A stretch of DNA of 64,000 nt from an uncultured Christensenella sp. (GCA_910578565.1 CAJTQF010000003.1:1-64000); one strand, 5' to 3'; counted from the first letter of the stretch, positions 42,007-50,515 are shown. Notes: a model not told the origin generated them from the letters alone. Made by a program: numbers and translations.

Positions 42007-42327
42007 ATGCCATATCATTTAAGTATGGAAGTTATTGACAGAATTGAAGAATTACGGCTTGAACGGCAATGGACAAAATACAGGCTGGCGGAAGAAGCAA
42101 TGCTTACTTATTCCACGCTGTCCGCGGTATATACGCGCGGCACGCCGCCCAAACTTGAAATACTCGAAATGATCTGCAATGCGTTCGGCATAACGTTGGC
42201 GCAATTTTTTTCGGACGGCGAAGACGGCGTTGTATTGAGTTGCGAAGAAGCAAAACTTTTAGAACTTTTCCGCGCCCTGCCGAAACATAAAAAGCAAGCC
42301 GTAATCGACCTGCTTAAAAAAGATTGA
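42007..42327 (+). CDS. XRE-family helix-turn-helix regulator
   Basis: 106 residues from the ATG at 42007; the ATG at 42025 (100 residues) is an alternative and neither has a clear ribosome binding site. HTH at about residues 7-62: VIDRIEELRLERQWTKYRLA, EEAMLTYSTLSAVYTR, PKLEILEMICNAFGITLAQFF, as in Cro/C1-type regulators of Clostridia. The C-terminal helix (LLELFRALPKHKKQAVIDLL) probably dimerises. It is flanked upstream by palindromes that are likely its own operators. No neighbour is an obvious target. Confidence 0.88.
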   Translation: MPYHLSMEVIDRIEELRLERQWTKYRLAEEAMLTYSTLSAVYTRGTPPKLEILEMICNAFGITLAQFFSDGEDGVVLSCEEAKLLELFRALPKHKKQAVIDLLKKD

Positions 42328-42347
42328 TATATTGCTTAATGAAATTC

Positions 42348-42377
42348 GCCGACGGCGGGAATGCTCCCGCCGTCGGC
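42348..42377 (+). terminator. Intrinsic terminator of the XRE gene
   Basis: A 13-bp GC-rich stem (GCCGACGGCGGGA with its complement) around ATGC, then TTTCGTTT. It can also serve the NERD operon ending at 42400 on the other strand, though its T-run there is poor. Confidence 0.8.
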
Positions 42378-42399
42378 TTTCGTTTACAAATTTACGGTA

Positions 42400-43188
42400 T
42401 TAAATATTTTTTGTGAAGTTGCATCCGGGATATTTTGCACAGCCGTAAAACTTACCGTTGTGCCCGTTCCGCAAAACCAGATCCGCCCCGCAACGCGGGC
42501 ATATGCCCAGACGGATACTGTTTTGCAAAACTTCAATGTTTCTGATATGCTCGGTTTCGCTTATCGCGCTGTTCTCTTTCAGAGCTAACAGCCTTTTATA
42601 ATATTTTTCCATTTGCACGGGCGATAAAAACGTACCCGTATCACTGTTAATTCTTCGCTTCAGGTCGCCGATGCCGCACACGCGGGAAGACCGTACGTTT
42701 GCGATATCCGCATCCGCCAAAAAGACTACGAGATTTTGAAAAACGTTTCGTTCCCTTAATTGTTTTGAAAGCATATATATGTGCGTGGCGTTCTGCTTAA
42801 CGGGATTGTAGAGTTTATGCCTTTCGCGTCCGGAAGCGAGAATCTGCGTCCATTCGCGCCACCCGTCACAACCGTAAATCCGCCCCGAATAATTTTTGGT
42901 TTCTACCACCCATATGCCGTGCCTGTTTATATAAATATGGTCAATCTGACAGGAGCGTCCGCGGCTGTCCGCAAATGTTATATTATTTATAACATATTGT
43001 TCTCCGGCAACGGTATTGCCAAGAATACGCGCCACAATATTTTCGCCTATTTCCCCTTTGCGCTTTATTTCTTTGCCGTGGTCATAAAATATGCCCTTCC
43101 GTTTGGTTTTACCGCCGCTGATTTTTACGGCTAAACCGATAACGGCAAGTATAACAATTGCCGCAATAATTATACCCGCAATAAGCAT
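42400..43188 (-). CDS. Membrane-anchored NERD nuclease-related protein with zinc finger
   Basis: 262 residues. An N-terminal membrane helix (residues 3-23), then a NERD domain (about 45-160): GEIGENIVARIL, IDHIYINRHGIWVVETKNYSG (the Asp and ExK residues of a PD-(D/E)XK-like site), YNPVKQNATHIYMLSKQL. The end (about 228-260) is a topoisomerase-type C4 zinc finger: CPRCGADLVLRNGHNGKF then YGCAKYPGC. NERD proteins are thought to process DNA, but no member's role is well defined. Last gene of the five-gene operon beginning with the tRNA1(Val) methyltransferase. Confidence 0.9.
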   Translation of the reverse strand: MLIAGIIIAAIVILAVIGLAVKISGGKTKRKGIFYDHGKEIKRKGEIGENIVARILGNTVAGEQYVINNITFADSRGRSCQIDHIYINRHGIWVVETKNYSGRIYGCDGWREWTQILASGRERHKLYNPVKQNATHIYMLSKQLRERNVFQNLVVFLADADIANVRSSRVCGIGDLKRRINSDTGTFLSPVQMEKYYKRLLALKENSAISETEHIRNIEVLQNSIRLGICPRCGADLVLRNGHNGKFYGCAKYPGCNFTKNI

Positions 43189-43201
43189 TTGCTTTTACTC
43201 C

Positions 43202-44944
43202 TTACAAATTTTTAAACTGGTATTCGTACAATTCCCTGTAAAGCCCGTTGCGGCGCATAAGTTCTTCATGCGTGCCGCGCTCGGTTATGCCGTCCTGCGT
43301 AACCACAATAATCTCATCCGCATTTTTTACGGTGGAAAGTCTGTGCGCGACAACAAGGGTGGTTCTGCCTTCGGCAAGTTTTGCAAGCGCGCCCTGTATA
43401 AGCATCTCCGTCGCGTTATCCAGCGCCGAAGTCGCTTCATCCAAAATGAGTACGGGCGGATTTTTCAGAAAGGCGCGGGCTATGGCAATGCGCTGTTTTT
43501 GTCCGCCCGAAAGTTTTACGCCACGCTCGCCCGTGGTCGTATTATAGCCTTCGGGCAGGCTTTGAATATAGTCGTGTATGTTCGCCTTTTTAGCCGCTTC
43601 CGCAATCTCCGCGTCCGTCGCCCCGAAATTTCCGAACGCGATATTTTCGCGTATGGTGCCGTTGAAAAGAAAAACGTCCTGCTGCACAATGCCTATATTT
43701 TTGCGCAACGCCTGCCTGTCCAGCGTGCGTACGTCGTAGCCGTCAACGCTTATTACGCCTTCGTCTATTTCGTAAAAGCGGGGGATAAGGTGGCATATAG
43801 TGGTCTTGCCGCCGCCCGAAGGTCCTACCAGCGCAATGGTTTTGCCGGCGGGGATTTTCATTGAAAAGTCCCGAATGACCTTTGTGGCGCCGTCTTCTTT
43901 TTTATAGCCGAACGTTACGTTTTTAAACTCAATTTCGCCGCGCAGTTTTTCGGGCTTTAACGCGTTTTCCGGCTCTTCTTCCGTCGGGATATCCATAATT
44001 TCGCAAAACCGTTTAAAGCCCGTAATTCCTTCCTGCATCTGGTCGTATATAGCGGAAAGGGTGCGCACGGGACTGATTAATACGGTGATATACAGCACGA
44101 ACGCGAAAAACTCGCCCGTGTCGATTTTGCCGTAGTAGAAAAACAGTCCGCCCGCAAGCAGGACGGCAAAATAGAGAAAGTCCATAAAGAAGTTCATCGA
44201 AGAGTGAAACTCTCCCATTACCTTGTACTGCTTGCTTTTTGCCGAAACGTAATCCGCGTTGCCCTTTTCAAATTTTTCACGTTCATGGTCGGCGGCGGTG
44301 TACGCGCGCGACACGCGCACGCCCGAAACCGCGCTCTCTATATCGGCGTTGATTTCGCCCTGCACAACGCGCACGCGGCGGTATACCCTGTGCATACGCT
44401 TTCGCATAAGCACGGCGAAAATAACAATAACCGGTATGCACGCGAACACGATAAGCGCAAGATATACGTTGATGAACGACAGCAGAACGAACGCGCCGAC
44501 TATCGTTATCAGCGAGAGAAAGAAGTCTTCGGGTCCGTGATGAGCAAGCTCTGAAATTTCAAACAGGTCGTTTGTCATACGGCTCATAATAACGCCCGTC
44601 TTGTTGTCGTCAAAGTACGAAAAGGGCAGCTTTTGCAGATGGTTGAAAAGTTCGCTGCGCATATTCGCCTGCATTCTCACGCCGACCACGTGACCCCAGT
44701 ACTGCAAAAAGTAATTCAGCCCCGCCTTTATTGCATACAGCGCAAGCAACACGCCCGCGCCCGCAAGCAACATATACAGCAGGTTGTTGGGAACGTAATC
44801 GTTTATAATCTGCTTGGTGATAAAGGGATATGCAAGGTTGAACACCGAAATTATAAATGCACAGCACATATCCAAAGCAAACAGTTTTTTATGCGGTTTA
44901 TAATAGCGGACGAACCGCCTTAAAAGTCCTTTTTTCTTTTCCAT
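43202..44944 (-). CDS. ABC exporter, fused permease and ATPase (MsbA/multidrug type)
   Basis: 580 residues. The six-helix exporter membrane domain (about 1-310) opens with LRRFVRYYKPHKKLFALDM. The ATPase domain (about 335-580) has Walker A VGPSGGGKTTICHL, Q-loop IVQQDVFLFNGTIRENIAFG, signature LSGGQKQRIAIARA, Walker B VLILDEATSALD and H-loop VVAHRLSTV. Probably a homodimeric exporter of lipids, drugs or peptides. It is 2 bases from the DUF2207 gene upstream and 13 from the NERD gene downstream. Confidence 0.95.
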   Translation of the reverse strand: MEKKKGLLRRFVRYYKPHKKLFALDMCCAFIISVFNLAYPFITKQIINDYVPNNLLYMLLAGAGVLLALYAIKAGLNYFLQYWGHVVGVRMQANMRSELFNHLQKLPFSYFDDNKTGVIMSRMTNDLFEISELAHHGPEDFFLSLITIVGAFVLLSFINVYLALIVFACIPVIVIFAVLMRKRMHRVYRRVRVVQGEINADIESAVSGVRVSRAYTAADHEREKFEKGNADYVSAKSKQYKVMGEFHSSMNFFMDFLYFAVLLAGGLFFYYGKIDTGEFFAFVLYITVLISPVRTLSAIYDQMQEGITGFKRFCEIMDIPTEEEPENALKPEKLRGEIEFKNVTFGYKKEDGATKVIRDFSMKIPAGKTIALVGPSGGGKTTICHLIPRFYEIDEGVISVDGYDVRTLDRQALRKNIGIVQQDVFLFNGTIRENIAFGNFGATDAEIAEAAKKANIHDYIQSLPEGYNTTTGERGVKLSGGQKQRIAIARAFLKNPPVLILDEATSALDNATEMLIQGALAKLAEGRTTLVVAHRLSTVKNADEIIVVTQDGITERGTHEELMRRNGLYRELYEYQFKNL

Positions 44945-44946
44945 AA

Positions 44947-46824
44947 TTAATCCTGCGTTTTTCTTTTGCGGGTCACTACCGAGCGTCTGACCGTGCCGAA
45001 AAGGCTTGCGGCAAAACGCTTTGCGTCAAACCCTTCCGCCCAGTCGGGCGCCTGCAAAAATTCCGTCTTTTTATCCAGCTTGCGCGAAAGTCCCATAATC
45101 ATACAATAGGGCAGCACGTCCAGATAGTAATCGGGGTTTTCGTCAATCATAGTTTCTATTTCTCTTACTTCAACAAGGCGCAGAAAGTTTTTAAAGCCCG
45201 CCATTCTGCCGTAAAGCCGCTGCGACTCTTCCGCACGCTTTGCAATTGATCGCGGTAACACGTAAAGACTGACGGCTATCCATACAAGCGAAATAAACAG
45301 CAGATATATATAGTCATACAAAATCATATACTGCGTATTCAGCATAATTAACGTCAGTATGGCGGCGGGAACAAAGACGGGCGTCGCCAAAAACAGTACG
45401 CCCCCGTAAACCAGCGAGTACGCCCGCCGCTTGACCCGTAACATGTTCAGAAGTCTGTATACGCCGAAAAATGTAGCCGAAACAATCGCCGCCATAAACA
45501 CGCACGCGAACATAAAAGGATAGTCGTCTGCAATTATTATGCAGTACAAAAAGCATATGATGGGCGCAAGCAGGGAAAGGAACATCACCGCAATCCTGCC
45601 GCCGAGAACGCCGCGGGCATAGGTCACGGGTTCGCCTATTTCTTCTATGAGCTTGCCCGCGGCGTACATTATCCTGTGCCTGCGCCTGCGCCCCGCCGAA
45701 CCGCGGATATCCCTTGACGAATAAACTTTTCCGTCTTCGAACAGCGCGTTGAAATAACCTTTTTCACCCAAGGACGAATCTTCGGGCAGGTTTTTCAGTT
45801 TAGTGATTATTACGTCTTTTTTGCCGTCTTTTTTTATTCTGATACAGCCCTTGCGCGCCCACTGCAAAAGCAGGGTACACAAATCTTTGCGCCTTGCTAT
45901 GCCGTGCCAGTGCGCGGAAAACTGCATTGTGTTCAGTATAGGCGGAGCGATTTCTGCGGGCGCGACCGGTCTGCGCTGCCTGAAAATAAAGGTAATTACC
46001 GCCCCCGCCAGAGCGAGCGCGCCCACCGCGCCTACGAAATACCAGTAAATATCAAAGTAACGGGGTTGGGTTACAAAATAGCCGTCGGGCAAAAGCGCGG
46101 TAAGCCTGCACTTATCTATATATTTGTACTCCGCCGAAAATTTTACCGTTTTGCCGTCGACGTTGAGTCCGCTTTTTTCGCTTATATTTCCGCTGCCCGA
46201 AATCACGGAAACCCCGTCCCCGTCGAACTCCTTGGGCATATTTACGGTAACGCTTAATTCGGACAGTCTGTCTTTATAGATAAACCAGGCGTTTTCAACT
46301 TCTTCGAAAAAATAAAACCCGAGCGCGTTTTTGCCGTCTTCGTCCTGCGACAGGTCGCAGATATATTCGATTTCGATATTGTAAACGGCGCGGTTTTCTT
46401 TATCCCATTTTTTAAAAGAGCTTTCATTATCGAGCCGTATGTAGTTGTTAGAGCCGTTGCGGTTGACCGAACAGCGGCTTTCAACGCCGTCTATCTTCGC
46501 GCCGATTACCGTTATTTCCGCCAAAAAACTTCTGCCCTTTTTCGCCCTGCCGTTTACGTTTTTTACCGATTTGGTTTTGCCCGCAACCCGCCTTTCAAAA
46601 TAATTCTGATTGCGCATAAATCCGATATTCAAATTTTCCTTTATGTGCAGAACCTTATTTTCGTCCACGTCTATCTGCATACTGCCGTTGTCGTAAATAT
46701 AATCCACTGGCGACTCGGAATCTGCCTGCGCAACATTTTTAAAAGACGGCAAAAGCGCGACAATAAGCGCAGCCGCAAACAACGCGAATATTAAAATTAA
46801 TTTTATATTTATTTTCCTTTTCAT
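44947..46824 (-). CDS. DUF2207 membrane protein
   Basis: 625 residues. Signal peptide (1-33), then an extracytoplasmic beta-rich domain (about 35-255) with the DUF2207 pattern (MQIDVDENKVLHIKENLNIGF, then YNIEIEYICDLSQDED, then LSVTVNMPKEFDG). One membrane helix at about 262-285 precedes a cytoplasmic helix-turn-helix-like segment (about 300-390), and three or four membrane helices follow at about 410-520. The C-terminal domain (about 535-625) contains EIETMIDENPDYYLDVLPYC, common to this family. Function unknown; envelope-associated. Overlaps rsmI by 4 bases. Confidence 0.88.
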   Translation of the reverse strand: MKRKINIKLILIFALFAAALIVALLPSFKNVAQADSESPVDYIYDNGSMQIDVDENKVLHIKENLNIGFMRNQNYFERRVAGKTKSVKNVNGRAKKGRSFLAEITVIGAKIDGVESRCSVNRNGSNNYIRLDNESSFKKWDKENRAVYNIEIEYICDLSQDEDGKNALGFYFFEEVENAWFIYKDRLSELSVTVNMPKEFDGDGVSVISGSGNISEKSGLNVDGKTVKFSAEYKYIDKCRLTALLPDGYFVTQPRYFDIYWYFVGAVGALALAGAVITFIFRQRRPVAPAEIAPPILNTMQFSAHWHGIARRKDLCTLLLQWARKGCIRIKKDGKKDVIITKLKNLPEDSSLGEKGYFNALFEDGKVYSSRDIRGSAGRRRRHRIMYAAGKLIEEIGEPVTYARGVLGGRIAVMFLSLLAPIICFLYCIIIADDYPFMFACVFMAAIVSATFFGVYRLLNMLRVKRRAYSLVYGGVLFLATPVFVPAAILTLIMLNTQYMILYDYIYLLFISLVWIAVSLYVLPRSIAKRAEESQRLYGRMAGFKNFLRLVEVREIETMIDENPDYYLDVLPYCMIMGLSRKLDKKTEFLQAPDWAEGFDAKRFAASLFGTVRRSVVTRKRKTQD

Positions 46825-47630
46825 AACTCTATTGAAAACCTATACATTTCCGATTTGGGAATTCCCCTGTCTTTTGCGGCTTGTTTTACCGCGTCCTTTT
46901 TGTCCATTCCCTGCGCCATATAGCGGGCTATATGTTCCTTTTCCGTAAGCGAACAAAGCGGGTTTTCCGAAGCCTGCGCGCCTTCTACTATAAGCACGTA
47001 TTCGCCCCGCTTTTCGCCCGCCAATCCCTGCGACAGGCTGAACGGAATTGCCTGTTCGTGCAGTTTGGTAATTTCGCGCACGGCGCAGGCTTTACGCTCG
47101 CCGAAAACGGAATACATTGCGGATACGTCGCGGTCAACGTCCTGCGGAGCCACGTGAAAACAAAGGGTCATTTCAAGGTTTTTATACTTTTCCAAAACCG
47201 CCTTTTTTTCGCCCGCTTTGTCGGGCAAAAAGCCTATGAACGCAAACCTTTCCGCGGGCAATGCCGAAAGTATAAGCGCGGACAAAAACGCGTTCGCGCC
47301 CGGGACTACGGTGTACTGTATTTCCGCTTTTTTAAGTTCGGCGCACAGTATGTTGCCGGGGTCGGAAATTACGGGCATACCCGCGTCCGAAATTACGGCT
47401 ATTTTTTTGCCTGCCTGCGCCGCCGCGATAATTCTTTCCGCCGCGCCACGCTCGTTGAATTTATGGCAGGAATGCAACGGCTTTTTTATTCCGTAAGCGT
47501 TTAAAAGTTTAAGCGAATGGCGGGTGTCTTCGCAAAAAATTTCATCAACGCCGCGCAACGTTTCCACCGCGCGGAAAGTTATGTCCTGCATATTGCCTAT
47601 CGGCGTAGCCACCAGATATACCATAGTCAA
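46821..47630 (-). CDS. rsmI: 16S rRNA C1402 2'-O-methyltransferase RsmI
   Basis: 269 residues. SAM-dependent tetrapyrrole-methylase fold: VYLVATPIGNMQDITFRA, CEDTRHSLKLLNAYGI, SCHKFNERG, VISDAGMPVISDPG, VVPGANAFLSALILSALP, FIGFLPDKAGEKK, REITKLHEQ. It methylates the ribose of C1402 near the ribosomal P site. It overlaps both neighbours by 4 bases and stands next to the tRNA1(Val) methyltransferase gene, as in many Firmicutes. Confidence 0.96.
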   Translation of the reverse strand: MTMVYLVATPIGNMQDITFRAVETLRGVDEIFCEDTRHSLKLLNAYGIKKPLHSCHKFNERGAAERIIAAAQAGKKIAVISDAGMPVISDPGNILCAELKKAEIQYTVVPGANAFLSALILSALPAERFAFIGFLPDKAGEKKAVLEKYKNLEMTLCFHVAPQDVDRDVSAMYSVFGERKACAVREITKLHEQAIPFSLSQGLAGEKRGEYVLIVEGAQASENPLCSLTEKEHIARYMAQGMDKKDAVKQAAKDRGIPKSEMYRFSIEL

Positions 47631-48307
47631 TCCCCTTTAAAATTAATAACGGTATTTAAAACTTCGGTTGAAGGTTTACCGCCCTTGACCGCTTCAACCA
47701 TAACAAGATAGGGCGTTGCGCCCTGTTTGCCCGCGACGAATTGCATACGCTTGACTTCGAGATTTTTCGCCTTTAACGTATAAATAAGTTCCGCCGTTCT
47801 GTCCGCGCGGTTTATTATCGCAAGCCTGCCGCCGAATTTCAGTTTGCGGAAAGCCGCTTCCGCAATCTCGGGCAGGGTCAGCGTAATCTCTTTGCGGCAG
47901 ACCGCTTTTTCGTAACTGGCGTTTTCAAAACCCGCCCGCTCGTAAGGGGGGTTGCAGAGTATCAGCGAAAACTTATCGTCAAAACTTTTGGGAATATCCT
48001 GTAAGCGGCAGTTGACCACTTCGCACGCAAAACCGTTTAACTCTGCGCTTCGGCGGGACATATCCGCAAGCGAAGACTGCATTTCAAACAAAGTCAGGCT
48101 TGAAATTTTGGGGTTAAGACAAAGGAAGTGGAAGCCCACGACCCCGCTGCCCGAACAGAAATCCGCCACGACGTCGCCCGACTTTGCGCGCGCAAATTTT
48201 GAAAGCAGAATACTGTCCGACGTGAACCTGTAAAGCTCTGTGTTCTGTATTATTTTTTTGTCTTCGAAAAACTCTTCCGAAACTTCGCCCTGTTTAAGGA
48301 TATCCAT
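47627..48307 (-). CDS. tRNA1(Val) A37 N6-methyltransferase-like protein
   Basis: 226 residues. Rossmann methyltransferase: VVADFCSGSGVVGFHFL (SAM loop), LFEMQSSLADMSRRSAELNG, and the N6-adenine catalytic motif LCNPPYERAG. It resembles YabB of Bacillus and TrmN6 of E. coli, which methylate A37 of tRNA-Val; the exact tRNA is inferred. First gene of the operon. The promoter's -10 box ends 7 bases before the ATG at 48307, so the mRNA is probably leaderless. Confidence 0.9.
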   Translation of the reverse strand: MDILKQGEVSEEFFEDKKIIQNTELYRFTSDSILLSKFARAKSGDVVADFCSGSGVVGFHFLCLNPKISSLTLFEMQSSLADMSRRSAELNGFACEVVNCRLQDIPKSFDDKFSLILCNPPYERAGFENASYEKAVCRKEITLTLPEIAEAAFRKLKFGGRLAIINRADRTAELIYTLKAKNLEVKRMQFVAGKQGATPYLVMVEAVKGGKPSTEVLNTVINFKGD

Positions 48308-48314
48308 AAATCAA

Positions 48315-48343
48315 ATTATACCTTATTAAAAATTTGCGGTCAA
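48315..48343 (-). promoter_or_regulatory. Promoter of the methyltransferase-rsmI operon (leaderless)
   Basis: On the minus strand TTGACC (48343-48338), 17 bp, TATAAT (48320-48315). The predicted start is at or one base before the ATG at 48307. Confidence 0.75.
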
Positions 48344-48447
48344 GCGGAAAACTCCGACCTTGCCGGCGGTCGGGCGGTTCGCCGTGCGACACTGCGCAGT
48401 TATAATTACGCCTGCTTTCTTTGTCGTTCCGTGCATGTCCACGATGT

Positions 48448-48473
48448 GTCATTCTGAGCGGAGCCGAAGAATC
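48448..48473 (+). repeat. GTCATTCTGAGCG-type dispersed repeat
   Basis: GTCATTCTGAGCGGAGCCGA followed by AGAATC. It matches 61157-61182 at 25 of 26 positions. Further copies: 60644-60669 (diverged), 1481-1514 and 50332-50349 (other orientation). Confidence 0.8.
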
Positions 48474-48523
48474 CCACCCACCAATGTGTCACCCTGTCGA
48501 ACAAACCATTTTGAAACAGCGTA

Positions 48524-48551
48524 TTGACATACGGCGGATAAGTGATATAAT
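48524..48551 (+). promoter_or_regulatory. Promoter of the 188-residue membrane protein gene
   Basis: TTGACA (48524-48529), 16 bp, TATAAT (48546-48551), about 16 bp before the ATG at 48568. Confidence 0.8.
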
Positions 48552-48567
48552 TATAAAAAAGGCGATT

Positions 48568-49134
48568 ATGACTAAGAAGAAAAAAATTATTATATCTGTT
48601 TCCGTCACCGCAGGCGGACTTATACTTTTGGCAACGCTGGCGGCAATAATTATTTTTGCCGTTCTGCCAATGACGGTTTTGCGCGAAAACAGTAAGGCGG
48701 ACGCGCGGGAAATAGCGGTAAAACAGTTTGGGGTGGACAGCGTTCGGGCAGTGTGTTTCGGAACTTCGGGCAGTTGCCTTACCGAGCAAAATACCCCGCA
48801 CTATCCGATTTACGTTTTGGGCGAAAAAGCGGGCGAAGAAATATTTATAATAGTTCCGCAGTTAAAGGGATATCCTGCGTATAAAACAGACTGGCCGTTT
48901 GCCAAAACGTTGCGCGAAATGACAGACGTTATAAACAGGTTTGCGGGTTCGGATATTTGCGACATAAACAATTTGCAGAATCTGGAAATTATCGATAACG
49001 AATATCACGCGAATTACTATTTAAAGGGACGGAACGAATTTCCGCTTGACGTAAACGTTTTAGTTTATTGCAACGGATATTTTATTTATCAGTCCCGTAA
49101 CGAATTTGACGTTTTTTATTACGGTAATATATAA
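48568..49134 (+). CDS. Membrane-anchored protein of unknown function
   Basis: 188 residues from the ATG at 48568, chosen because a strong promoter lies directly upstream and the longer frame runs through it. A basic MTKKKK start and one membrane helix (about residues 7-32) anchor an extracytoplasmic domain of about 150 residues. That domain contains two Cys close together (AVCFGTSGSC), two more in SDICDI and VYCNGYF, and Tyr/Asn-rich beta strands. Family not recognised. Ended by a strong terminator. Confidence 0.7.
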   Translation: MTKKKKIIISVSVTAGGLILLATLAAIIIFAVLPMTVLRENSKADAREIAVKQFGVDSVRAVCFGTSGSCLTEQNTPHYPIYVLGEKAGEEIFIIVPQLKGYPAYKTDWPFAKTLREMTDVINRFAGSDICDINNLQNLEIIDNEYHANYYLKGRNEFPLDVNVLVYCNGYFIYQSRNEFDVFYYGNI

Positions 49135-49197
49135 TGCGTATATGCACTTTATCCTTGCGTGAAAAATCGTAGGTTGTATTGTCAATAGTGCATTGCC

Positions 49198-49226
49198 GGT
49201 GCGCTTTTTTAAGCGCACCTTATTTT
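49198..49226 (+). terminator. Intrinsic terminator of the 188-residue protein gene
   Basis: GGTGCGCTT and AAGCGCACC around TTTT, then TTATTTTTTT. Confidence 0.9.
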
Positions 49227-49280
49227 TTTGTGTCGGATTTTGTCTTTTTTTGTTTTTGCTTAAAATTTTATAAAAAATAT

Positions 49281-49309
49281 TTGTATTTTTCAAATTGCTA
49301 TGTTATAGT
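49281..49309 (+). promoter_or_regulatory. Promoter of the structured leader RNA
   Basis: TTGTAT (49281-49286), 17 bp, TATAGT (49304-49309). Transcription is expected to start at 49316, exactly the first base of the long stem. Confidence 0.7.
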
Positions 49310-49315
49310 GTATTT

Positions 49316-49467
49316 GCCAATCAAAACCAAATAATATTGTATTTTTAAAGGAGTATCCCCATATGGGATTTGCGCTTCTCTCCTTTAATATACAGTATTA
49401 CTGGTTTTGATTGGCATCAAGGAAGCGTGAATTTAGTGCGCTTCTACGAAGCGCACTTTATTTTTTT
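49316..49467 (+). ncRNA. Structured leader RNA or small RNA ending in a terminator
   Basis: A 100-base hairpin runs from 49316 to 49415. Its base is a perfect 14-bp stem (GCCAATCAAAACCA with its complement at 49402-49415). Above it, AT-rich arms continue pairing to TAAAGGAG/CTCCTTTA, and the apical part holds a TCCCCATATGGGA hairpin and GCGCTTC. After a 19-base linker comes an intrinsic terminator, AGTGCGCTTC-TAC-GAAGCGCACT (49435-49457), followed by TTATTTTTTT. The linker contains GGAAGCG, which could pair with the apical GCGCTTC. No known riboswitch, T-box or 6S signature was recognised. The coiled-coil gene starts 16 bases after the T-run. Confidence 0.65.
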
Positions 49468-49482
49468 AAAAGGAAAAACATT

Positions 49483-49797
49483 ATGAAGTACAATCTTGAA
49501 AACCTGGTAAGCGTACAGAAAGTAAACAACGAAATAAAAAATTTAAGCGACGACTTAAACGACTTGTTAAACCGAGCCATAATAATAAGGGAAGACATAA
49601 GCGAAGTTGAACAGGTGCTTATTACCCCCGCAAAGACGGCGGCGGATTTGGCGCGGCACTCTGAACTGATTAAAGAGTTCGGTAAAAACTACCGCGAACA
49701 GATTGACACGATAAAAGATATGAACAGGCTTGTAACCAAAATTTTAGGACGGTTACAAAAGGATTATGACGAAACGGCGAAAGCGCTGAACAGCTGA
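49483..49797 (+). CDS. Small coiled-coil protein of unknown function
   Basis: 104 residues from the ATG at 49483 with AAAAGGA upstream. It is almost all helical and charged: heptad-like LVSVQKVNNEIKNLSDDLND and IKDMNRLVTKILGRLQKDYD, with a short break at LITPAKTAADLARH. No membrane segment, no signal peptide, family not recognised. Expression would need read-through of the terminator at 49435-49467, unless an unseen promoter lies within the leader. Immediately after the stop codon begins a 256-bp element with inverted ends. Confidence 0.7.
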   Translation: MKYNLENLVSVQKVNNEIKNLSDDLNDLLNRAIIIREDISEVEQVLITPAKTAADLARHSELIKEFGKNYREQIDTIKDMNRLVTKILGRLQKDYDETAKALNS

Positions 49798-49806
49798 ACG
49801 CAAGGA

Positions 49807-50062
49807 GCGCGATACAGCCTTCCTTGGACAGGCTTTTCCGTAAGGTAAAGACGGGCATAATAACGTGGTCCACGCTTGTATTTCACGGCTATCATATAGA
49901 AATACGCCAAGCCCCGTTATGAAGAAGAATGAATTTTTGCCCGCCCTTAACCCGTGCATATATAGCGGCGAAACAAATTATCTCATAAAAAACAAAGCGC
50001 AAAACGCCGCAAATCCGCACAAAACTTACAAAGGGCAGAATCCAAGGAAGCCTGTATCGCGC
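49807..50062. mobile_element. Non-coding element with 22-bp inverted ends (copy B)
   Basis: The left arm (49807-49828, starting GCGCGATACAGCCTTCC) and right arm (50041-50062) are inverted repeats matching at 21 of 22 positions. They are the same arms as at 41763 and 41897, in reverse orientation. The interior holds a nested hairpin (about 49865-49920; ATAACG outside, GTATTTC/GAAATAC inside). No transposase or other gene is present. Confidence 0.65.
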
Positions 50063-50064
50063 AA

Positions 50065-50340
50065 CAAGCGTTCCGCTTGACCGCGTATCTTTACTGCTTA
50101 TCCTTAATCCGACCGATAACAAATCAACCGCAAGCGTTCCGCTTGACCGCGTATCTTTTTTGCTTATCCTTAATCCGACCGATAACAATCAACCGCAAGC
50201 GTTCCGCTTGACCGCGTATCTTTTTTGCTTATCCTTAATCCGACCGATAACAAATCAACCGCAAGCGTTCCGCTTGACCGCGTATCTTTTTTGCTTATCC
50301 TTAATCCGACCGATAACAAATCAACCGCAAGCGTTCCGCT
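50065..50340 (+). repeat. 66-bp tandem repeat, four full units and a partial fifth
   Basis: Units start at 50065, 50131, 50196, 50262 and 50328; the second unit lacks one A. Each begins with the small palindrome CAAGCGTTCCGCTTG and continues with ACCGCGTATC, a T-run and CCGACCGATAAC. The last three full units are almost identical. The partial fifth unit runs into a GTCATACTGAGCG repeat in reverse orientation. Confidence 0.95.
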
Positions 50341-50515
50341 CAGTATGACATTTTAGTGAAAGATTTTTCGTCGTACCGAAGCCACAGTTAAGATACAATC
50401 GACCGTGTTCGATATTGCCCGCGGCTTACAGGCACAGAATGACAAACAATCTATGTGCAACGCAGTGCAACCGAAAATACATTTACTTGGCATTTGTTTT
50501 CATATCTGTCCGCAA

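Noticed and set aside
49316..49457. T-box, SAM, TPP, FMN or 6S RNA
   Set aside because: None of the conserved core sequences of these RNAs was seen, and the downstream protein is not of a matching pathway.
50065..50340. CRISPR array
   Set aside because: The 66-bp units are tandem and nearly identical over their full length; there are no variable spacers and no cas genes.
49892..50348. Short frames over the tandem array
   Set aside because: They are repeats of the array translated, with no start signals.
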